From: an uncultured Woeseiaceae bacterium | GTDB taxonomy: Bacteria > Pseudomonadota > Gammaproteobacteria > Steroidobacterales > Woeseiaceae | DNA length: 11,307 nt | Assembly (NCBI GenBank): GCA_945787435.1 | Contig: CALZHX010000386.1 | Span: 1 to 11,307, forward strand | Direction of reading: 5' to 3' | In this document: piece by piece, positions 7,581-11,307 of the stretch | Position numbering within the stretch: the stretch's first letter is position 1 | Layout: every line of letters starts with the position of its first letter | Notes under the pieces: model-generated | Database searches by the model: none | What the model was told of the DNA's origin: nothing | Seen by the model: only the letters and a program-made list of their open reading frames with translations | Made by a program: the position numbers and the translations under genes

Positions 7581-7952
7581 ATGAACAGACTTATCAAGAT
7601 TTCTTTCGGCACCCTGTTTCTACTTTCGTCATCAATCGCTTTTGCCTGCGATTACCCTGATCGTCCGTCGATTCCGGACGGATCGGCTGCATCTAAAGAT
7701 GAACTAATTGCGGCCAAGAATTCAGTCCAGGATTTCATGGCCAAAGTGGACGAGTACCTCATCTGCATCGAGGGTGACGAAAAATCCGCAGTTGAAGAAA
7801 TGGACAACCCGTCAGAGGAAGTGCTGCAGCGCAGGGACGAGATGATAAATAAGAAGTTCGACGCGGCGAATGAAGAAAAGGCACTGCTTGGCGAGCAGTT
7901 CAATCAACAAATTCGCGCTTACAATCAGAAGCTCCAGGAATCTAAAGAGTAA
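7581..7952 (+). CDS. Small secreted protein of unknown function
   Basis: This 123-residue protein begins with a good signal peptide (residues 1-22, ending SSIAFA) and a mature N-terminus of CDYPDRPSIPDG. The cysteine directly after the cleavage point does not fit a lipobox because Phe and Ala precede it, so ordinary signal peptidase I cleavage is more likely than lipidation. A second cysteine lies in YLICIEGDE (Cys62), allowing one disulfide. Residues about 75-120 are charged and predicted by eye to be helical or coiled coil (EEVLQRRDEMINKKFDAANE). I recognise the general type as a conserved hypothetical periplasmic protein but know no function. It is 94 bases downstream of the GGDEF-EAL gene and convergent with the psp operon across 15 bases. 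Confidence 0.75.
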   Translation: MNRLIKISFGTLFLLSSSIAFACDYPDRPSIPDGSAASKDELIAAKNSVQDFMAKVDEYLICIEGDEKSAVEEMDNPSEEVLQRRDEMINKKFDAANEEKALLGEQFNQQIRAYNQKLQESKE

Positions 7953-7967
7953 CCTCCTGACGCTTGC

Positions 7968-8186
7968 CTAGAGGCGATTGATCTCGCGCCGGAGATCGTG
8001 TTTGTCTTCGGTGACGATTCGCTCCAGAACACGAATACGTTCTTCCAGTTGATCGAGCCTCTCGGTCTCGGCATTGGTCATCTCGTCGCTTGCGTTTTTT
8101 TCAAGACGCAGCCTGGCTATTTTTTGAATTGTGGTCGCTGTCATCACGACGGCAACAATACAAACAACGTAAAAAAGCGTGTTCAT
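7968..8186 (-). CDS. pspB: PspB-like envelope-stress membrane protein
   Basis: At 72 residues it has the size and layout of PspB: one membrane segment (about 4-20) followed by a charged coiled coil (ERLDQLEERIRVLERIV, about 42-58). PspB works with PspC at the inner membrane to sense damage and draw PspA away from PspF. It is the last gene of the operon rather than lying directly after pspA as in E. coli. An AGGGG Shine-Dalgarno sequence (8194-8198) sits seven bases before the ATG. The C-terminus (VTEDKHDLRREINRL) resembles the tail of the neighbouring long PspC (VTSSRYNLDREFRNL) more than the HPNWRDR end I recall for E. coli PspB. Assignment rests on size, topology and location, since sequence identity is low. 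Confidence 0.75.
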   Translation of the reverse strand: MNTLFYVVCIVAVVMTATTIQKIARLRLEKNASDEMTNAETERLDQLEERIRVLERIVTEDKHDLRREINRL

Positions 8187-8217
8187 TATCGAGCCCCTGG
8201 TTCGTATTTAAAGTATC

Positions 8218-8637
8218 TCAAAGATTCCTGAATTCCCTGTCAAGATTGTATCGTGACGACGTCACGTACTTCTCGATTCGAGCCAGCCTTTCATCAAGTG
8301 CCTGGTAACGCTGCTTGACCGCATCTGCGGCCCGGGCTCTCTCCTCGTCTTCGGCCTGAATTTTCTCCTTGCGCGTCATACGTCGCCGCCTGCGACGCAC
8401 CTCGCGTTTCACCACGTACTCATGCCGGCTGGACTCAGCCGGCACGAGGAGCACGATCGCGATGTAGGCGAGCGCTGCGAAAGGCATCGCAACAAAGAAC
8501 GCGATAATGAAGATCACCCGGGTCGCGCATAGATTGAAGCCAAAGTAGTCAGCTATCCCTGCACACACGCCGCCAAGAACGGCCCGATCGGCATTACGAG
8601 CGAAGCGGCGTTCCGATGTGGATGCGTACACAGTCAT
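8218..8637 (-). CDS. pspC: PspC-domain envelope-stress protein, long copy
   Basis: This 139-residue protein has a PspC domain at residues about 10-68: a basic N-terminus, the signature GGVCAGIADYFGF (22-34) and a long hydrophobic region (about 39-66). A strongly basic stretch follows (KREVRRRRRRMTRKEK, 77-92), then a coiled coil ending in YVTSSRYNLDREFRNL. That ending is like the YVTS...FRQL tail of E. coli PspC, so this copy is the best functional counterpart. It should sense envelope stress with the PspB-like protein and bind PspA through its cytoplasmic part. Its ATG overlaps the stop of the short PspC gene as ATGA, so the two are translationally coupled. The PspB-like gene follows after 31 bases. 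Confidence 0.92.
   Translation of the reverse strand: MTVYASTSERRFARNADRAVLGGVCAGIADYFGFNLCATRVIFIIAFFVAMPFAALAYIAIVLLVPAESSRHEYVVKREVRRRRRRMTRKEKIQAEDEERARAADAVKQRYQALDERLARIEKYVTSSRYNLDREFRNL
8549..8568 (-). repeat. Exact 20-base match shared by the two pspC genes, copy in the long gene
   Basis: On the minus strand this stretch encodes the GVCAGIAD signature and is identical over 20 bases to 8827-8846 in the short pspC. Flanking bases differ. It reflects either a tandem duplication with this part conserved, or local gene conversion. Confidence 0.7.
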
Positions 8638-8927
8638 GAATGTCTCCAGTAGTCGCTTTGATTTCGACGCCAGAATTCATACTCGGATCGTCGCCCCGAA
8701 TACACCAGTGGCTTTTCCCTGATCAACAATGTGGCGCCAATGTAAATCGCCGCCGTCAGCCAGAAGAACAGGACCAGGCAGATGATGGCAATGATACGCA
8801 CAGTCGATAAGCGGAAGTTGAACCGATCAGCTATCCCTGCACACACTCCGAAGATCCATGCACTTTCCTGATCGCGATACAGCCCACGTAGCGGACCGAA
8901 GTCTGTGTTCCAGGTGCGTCGACTCAT
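8634..8927 (-). CDS. Second PspC-domain protein, short copy
   Basis: This 97-residue protein carries its own PspC domain: IFGVCAGIADRFNFRL (25-40) followed by a hydrophobic region (about 43-69). It lacks the basic patch, coiled coil and FRNL tail of its neighbour, ending in a short polar tail rich in Arg, Tyr and Trp. It is therefore a truncated or specialised paralog. It may pair with the long PspC in the membrane but should lack the tail expected to contact PspA or PspB. An AAGGAA Shine-Dalgarno sequence precedes the ATG. The gene begins 33 bases after pspA and overlaps the long pspC by four bases. The two genes share an exact 20-base match over the GVCAGIAD coding stretch, consistent with tandem duplication. 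Confidence 0.9.
   Translation of the reverse strand: MSRRTWNTDFGPLRGLYRDQESAWIFGVCAGIADRFNFRLSTVRIIAIICLVLFFWLTAAIYIGATLLIREKPLVYSGRRSEYEFWRRNQSDYWRHS
8827..8846 (-). repeat. Exact 20-base match shared by the two pspC genes, copy in the short gene
   Basis: This is the partner of 8549-8568, 278 bases away in the same orientation, and it also covers the GVCAGIAD codons. Flanking DNA is clearly diverged, so the duplication is not recent. Confidence 0.7.
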
Positions 8928-8960
8928 TTTTGTTTCCTTCTGATGGATTCGGAATAAGCC

Positions 8961-9650
8961 CTATGCAACGTTCTTGTCTTCATCGTCCGAGTTGCCAGCG
9001 ACGCGCTTTTTCAACGCATCCAGTTCTTCCCTGACGGAGTCCTCTGCCTCAAGACTTGCGAACTCGTGGTTCAGGTCTTTCGGCAACCCGAGGTCATAGG
9101 CCTCGACCCGACCTTCGACGTCATCAATGCGTCTGGTGTATTGCTCGAAACGAATCATGGCATCGTCAATTTTGTAGTCGTAAATCCTCTTTCTGACGGC
9201 AAGCCGGCTGCTCGCCGTTTTGTGGCGCGCCAGAAGGGCTTTTTGCCGTGCTTTCGCGTCTTCGAGCTTGGCCTCGAGCTTGGCAATATCTTCGTTCAGT
9301 TTGCTCAGCCCTTCGTCGACAGCAAGGTAATCCTGCTTTAGCACTTCGGCAGCCGTCGCGACGCGAGACTTCTCGACCAGCGCGGCTTTGGCGAGATCCT
9401 CGCGGCCCTTGCGAATCGCGAGCTCGGCCTTGTCTTCCCAGTCACGTTGCTCCCGGTCGACCGACTCGAGTTTGCGATTCAGGTCTTTCTTGTCGGCGAT
9501 AGACCTGGCGGCCGCGGAACGTACTTCGACCAGCGTGTCTTCCATCTCCTGAATCATCAGGCGTACGATTTTCTCGGGGTCTTCGGCTTTGTCGAGAATC
9601 GCATTGATGTTGGAGTTCACGATGTCACTGAATCTCGTGAAAATACCCAT
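8961..9650 (-). CDS. pspA: Phage shock protein A
   Basis: PspA (229 residues, E. coli 222) is a peripheral inner-membrane protein of the PspA/Vipp1/ESCRT-III family. It inhibits PspF when the membrane is healthy and assembles on the membrane to limit proton leakage under stress. It begins MGIFTRFSDIVNSNINAILDKAEDPEKIV, the amphipathic helix and EDPEK motif typical of the family. The rest is almost entirely charged helix (about 25-185) with a shorter C-terminal helix (about 193-216) and an acidic end. The start at 9650 is chosen because it matches the family N-terminus and has a GAGGA ribosome site seven bases upstream. A frame extension to 9725 would run across the promoter. It is the first gene of a four-gene operon. 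Confidence 0.96.
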   Translation of the reverse strand: MGIFTRFSDIVNSNINAILDKAEDPEKIVRLMIQEMEDTLVEVRSAAARSIADKKDLNRKLESVDREQRDWEDKAELAIRKGREDLAKAALVEKSRVATAAEVLKQDYLAVDEGLSKLNEDIAKLEAKLEDAKARQKALLARHKTASSRLAVRKRIYDYKIDDAMIRFEQYTRRIDDVEGRVEAYDLGLPKDLNHEFASLEAEDSVREELDALKKRVAGNSDDEDKNVA

Positions 9651-9657
9651 GGATGTG

Positions 9658-9662
9658 TCCTC
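9658..9662 (-). promoter_or_regulatory. Ribosome-binding site of pspA
   Basis: GAGGA on the minus strand lies seven bases before the ATG at 9650. It supports that start over the upstream in-frame ATG at 9725, which would place 25 extra residues ahead of the conserved MGIFTRF terminus. Confidence 0.75.
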
Positions 9663-9689
9663 ATTTTGGATGAAACCTGCTATAAGTGT

Positions 9690-9705
9690 TGCAGCATTTG
9701 TGCCA
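9690..9705 (-). promoter_or_regulatory. Sigma-54 promoter of the pspA operon
   Basis: TGGCAC-AAATG-CTGCA on the minus strand matches the sigma-54 consensus TGGCAC-N5-TTGCA with one mismatch. The GG (9703-9704) and GC (9691-9692) are separated by the required 10 bases. The transcript should start near 9680, giving a leader of about 30 bases that contains the pspA ribosome site. In known psp systems this promoter is activated by PspF, whose gene is divergent here. A run of seven T (9745-9751) next to GATCA might mark a bend or IHF site, but the match to the IHF consensus is poor. Confidence 0.88.
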
Positions 9706-9720
9706 ACTCCAGTATCTGAG

Positions 9721-9734
9721 TACAAGTCATTGTA
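9721..9734. repeat. Short inverted repeat upstream of the pspA promoter
   Basis: TACAA-GTCA-TTGTA is a perfect five-base inverted repeat with a four-base centre, 15 bases upstream of the -24 element. It could bind a dimeric regulator, but a repeat this short can occur by chance in AT-rich DNA. Confidence 0.3.
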
Positions 9735-9777
9735 TTTAAACGAGTTTTTTTGATCAGTGGCATATCGAGCAGGGTTT

Positions 9778-9783
9778 CATAAT
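9778..9783 (+). promoter_or_regulatory. Possible -10 box of a pspF promoter
   Basis: CATAAT matches five of six bases of a sigma-70 -10 box and lies 54 bases before the pspF ATG. No good -35 box is found at 16-18 bases upstream, so the promoter would be weak. It touches the candidate PspF site at 9781-9803, which would allow PspF to repress its own gene, as in E. coli. Confidence 0.3.
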
Positions 9784-9803
9784 AGTGGTTTTTCCTAACT
9801 ATT
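9781..9803. promoter_or_regulatory. Candidate PspF upstream activating site
   Basis: AATAGTGG...CCTAACTATT is an imperfect dyad containing TAGTG-N7-CTAACT (9783-9800). This is the same arrangement I recall for a PspF-binding site upstream of E. coli pspA, though that memory could not be checked. It lies about 100-120 bases upstream of the predicted pspA transcript start, the usual distance for sigma-54 activator sites. Confidence 0.5.
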
Positions 9804-9822
9804 CGCTTTTTTGACTATTTTC

Positions 9823-9837
9823 TGGCTAAATTAGCCA
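9823..9837. promoter_or_regulatory. Perfect palindrome abutting the pspF start codon
   Basis: TGGCTAA-A-TTAGCCA is a perfect inverted repeat with seven-base arms, ending on the base before the pspF ATG. It may be a second PspF operator for autoregulation. In mRNA it could also fold as a six-base stem with an AAU loop over the ribosome-loading region. There is no Shine-Dalgarno sequence here. Confidence 0.5.
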
Positions 9838-10857
9838 ATGTCCGTGCACAGACCCGATCAACACATCATCGGTGAGGCGCCCGCCTTTCTCGAAATGCTC
9901 GAGCATGTGTCGCGTGCGGCACCCCTGAACAAGCCCGTACTCGTTGTCGGCGAGCGCGGCACAGGTAAAGAGCTGATTTCCTCGAGGCTGCACTTCCTGT
10001 CAGATCGATGGGAGCAGAACGTGGTGAAGGTCAATTGCGCCGCGTTGACTGAGTCGATACTCGAATCCGAGCTGTTTGGCCATGAAGCCGGCGCATTTAC
10101 GGGAGCGGTCAAGACGCATATCGGCCACTTCGAACGTGCGGACGGCGGCACGATGATTCTCGACGAGCTCGCAACCATTACCTTGCGCATGCAAGAGAAG
10201 ATCCTGCGTGTTATTGAATATGGCGAGATACAGCGTGTCGGCGGCAGCGAGACGCTGCGCGTCGATGTTCGCATCGTCGGTTCAACAAATTCCGATTTGC
10301 AGGCACTGGCAGCATCGGGCCAGTTCCGAAAAGATCTTCTTGACCGGCTCGCGTTTGACGTCGTCACGATTCCACCGTTGCGCGAACGTCTTGAGGATGT
10401 GATGAACCTCGCACACGCTTTCGCGGTGAATATGGCCAGCGAACTCAAGCATTCTTATTTTCCGGGGTTTGCACCGCGCGCAGCATCGGCGCTGCTCAAA
10501 CACGACTGGCCAGGTAATGTCAGGGAACTGAAAAACACAATCGAACGATCGGTTTATCGCGCGGATGATCCCGAGCGGCCGATCTCGAATATTGCGTTTG
10601 ACCCCTTCGATTCACCGTTCAAGTTGGCGAGTGCGCCGGACACTCCCGGACCCGCCCTGCAACAACGCCGCACCCCACTGCTTCCAGCTGACCTGACGCA
10701 ACGATTAGCCGATACAGAAGAGGACCTGTTGCTGGCCGCGCTGGACAAGGCTCGCTTCAACCAGCGACTGGCTGCGGATCTTCTCAGCCTCAGCTACCAC
10801 CAGTTTCGCGGCAAATTGAAGAAACACGGCATCTCGGGCCGACCGTTGCAAAGCTAG
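9838..10857 (+). CDS. pspF: PspF, sigma-54-dependent activator of the psp operon
   Basis: PspF is an AAA+ enhancer-binding protein with no receiver domain; it remodels sigma-54 polymerase at the pspA promoter. The 339-residue product has Walker A GERGTGKE (38-45), the sigma-54-contacting GAFTGA loop (85-90), Walker B MILDE (106-110), candidate arginine fingers in FRKDLLDR (163-170), WPGNVREL (224-231) and a C-terminal helix-turn-helix (about 307-329, FNQRLAADLLSLSYHQFRGKLKKHG). Trp58 in LSDRWE corresponds to E. coli Trp56, the residue linked to inhibition by PspA, so negative control should be conserved. The N-terminus aligns with E. coli PspF, which fixes the ATG. It is divergent from pspA, and its stop overlaps the convergent permease stop by four bases. 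Confidence 0.97.
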   Translation: MSVHRPDQHIIGEAPAFLEMLEHVSRAAPLNKPVLVVGERGTGKELISSRLHFLSDRWEQNVVKVNCAALTESILESELFGHEAGAFTGAVKTHIGHFERADGGTMILDELATITLRMQEKILRVIEYGEIQRVGGSETLRVDVRIVGSTNSDLQALAASGQFRKDLLDRLAFDVVTIPPLRERLEDVMNLAHAFAVNMASELKHSYFPGFAPRAASALLKHDWPGNVRELKNTIERSVYRADDPERPISNIAFDPFDSPFKLASAPDTPGPALQQRRTPLLPADLTQRLADTEEDLLLAALDKARFNQRLAADLLSLSYHQFRGKLKKHGISGRPLQS

Positions 10858-11307
10858 GAATCGTCGCGATAGCGCCTGACGTAGATCGCCGCCGTGAGGA
10901 ACAGACCGGCAACAATGACGCCGGCCCACATCTGCGGGCTTGTCAGGAATTTACCGATATCAATGAAGCCCAGCAGGCTGACTGCGTCAGCTTCGGCAAC
11001 GAATCGCTCTTCATCGAAGAACAGCTCCGGGTCAATGCCTTTGAATATCGGCAGGTGCTCAAAACGAGTCTTAATGGCATCAAAGATCAGGTGCGTGCGC
11101 AGTATCCAGTATTCCAACGTCGGCAGCAGGACCAAGGGCAAGAATGCCATGAGCAGCGGCGAACGCTTGGTCCACGCCGACACAAACAGGAACCAGCCAA
11201 TAAACGGCGAAAACCAGACAGGCAGCAATAGCGTGATAATCAGAATCGCCGCCCATGCATCGAATAACGGCGCCGATTTCCAAACCAGGAGCATGGAACT
11301 GCCACCC
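10854..11307 (-). CDS. Probable ABC-2 type permease, C-terminal part (start beyond the window)
   Basis: The frame is open through the right edge, so the 150 visible residues are the C-terminal part of a longer protein. An internal Met at 11294 could start a 146-residue product, but no clear ribosome site precedes it and the frame continues upstream. The visible part has two long hydrophobic segments (roughly 15-38 and 48-70 from the edge), a polar loop of about 50 residues, a final membrane segment (about 126-144) and a basic end (YVRRYRDDS). The stretch WFLFVSAWTKRSPLLMAFLPL resembles gammaproteobacterial ABC-2 type permeases, membrane subunits of ATP-driven exporters. No ATPase gene is visible; it would lie off the right edge. 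Substrate unknown. Confidence 0.65.
   Translation of the reverse strand, partial: GGSSMLLVWKSAPLFDAWAAILIITLLLPVWFSPFIGWFLFVSAWTKRSPLLMAFLPLVLLPTLEYWILRTHLIFDAIKTRFEHLPIFKGIDPELFFDEERFVAEADAVSLLGFIDIGKFLTSPQMWAGVIVAGLFLTAAIYVRRYRDDS

Noticed and set aside
7960..7980. Possible terminator between the small secreted protein gene and the psp operon
   Set aside because: Only GCCT-AG-AGGC is paired, the loop is too small to fold, and there is no T run.
9651..9725. In-frame N-terminal extension of pspA to an ATG at 9725
   Set aside because: It would run through the sigma-54 promoter and lacks a ribosome site. The conserved PspA N-terminus begins at 9650.
9858..10448. 196-residue open frame on the minus strand inside pspF
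   Set aside because: It is antisense to the AAA+ domain and has a Ser/Arg-rich composition typical of shadow frames.

Overview
The window looks like ordinary chromosomal DNA of a gammaproteobacterium. The evidence is a proteobacterial-type GshA, a PspF/PspA/PspB/PspC envelope-stress locus with a sigma-54 promoter, and DUF2845 and bactofilin genes. A marine lineage near the Woeseia group is only a guess from general resemblance. I see no rRNA, tRNA, CRISPR array, insertion sequence or phage gene. Coding density is high and every gap is shorter than 200 bases.

Left part (1-947, minus strand): two small signal-anchor proteins overlap by ATGA and look like diverged copies of each other. The second runs off the left edge. 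Neither has a function I recognise. Divergent from them, 1034-2673 (plus) carries a sulfotransferase-like protein overlapping by ATGA a fold-type IV PLP aminotransferase. Their stop is one base from the stop of the convergent glutamate-cysteine ligase gene gshA (minus, probable TTG start).

Middle (4369-7952, plus): a secreted DUF2845 protein, a bactofilin, a large membrane-bound PAS-GGDEF-EAL cyclic-di-GMP enzyme, and a small secreted cysteine-containing protein. Nothing shows that they form one operon.

Right part (7968-10857): a phage-shock-protein regulon. The gene order pspA, short PspC, long PspC, PspB-like runs on the minus strand, and pspF runs divergently on the plus strand. The 187-base gap between pspA and pspF holds a near-consensus sigma-54 promoter for pspA, a candidate PspF activator site 100-120 bases upstream of the predicted pspA transcript start, and a perfect palindrome that ends exactly at the pspF start codon. 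By analogy with Escherichia coli, PspF would activate pspA and repress itself, and PspA would inhibit PspF until membrane stress recruits PspA to the PspB/PspC proteins. The last gene (minus, cut by the right edge) is the C-terminal part of a membrane protein that resembles an ABC-2 type permease.

The window is mostly recognisable biology. The least explained items are the paralogous signal-anchor pair, the translationally coupled sulfotransferase/aminotransferase pair, and the twin-PspC architecture of the psp operon.
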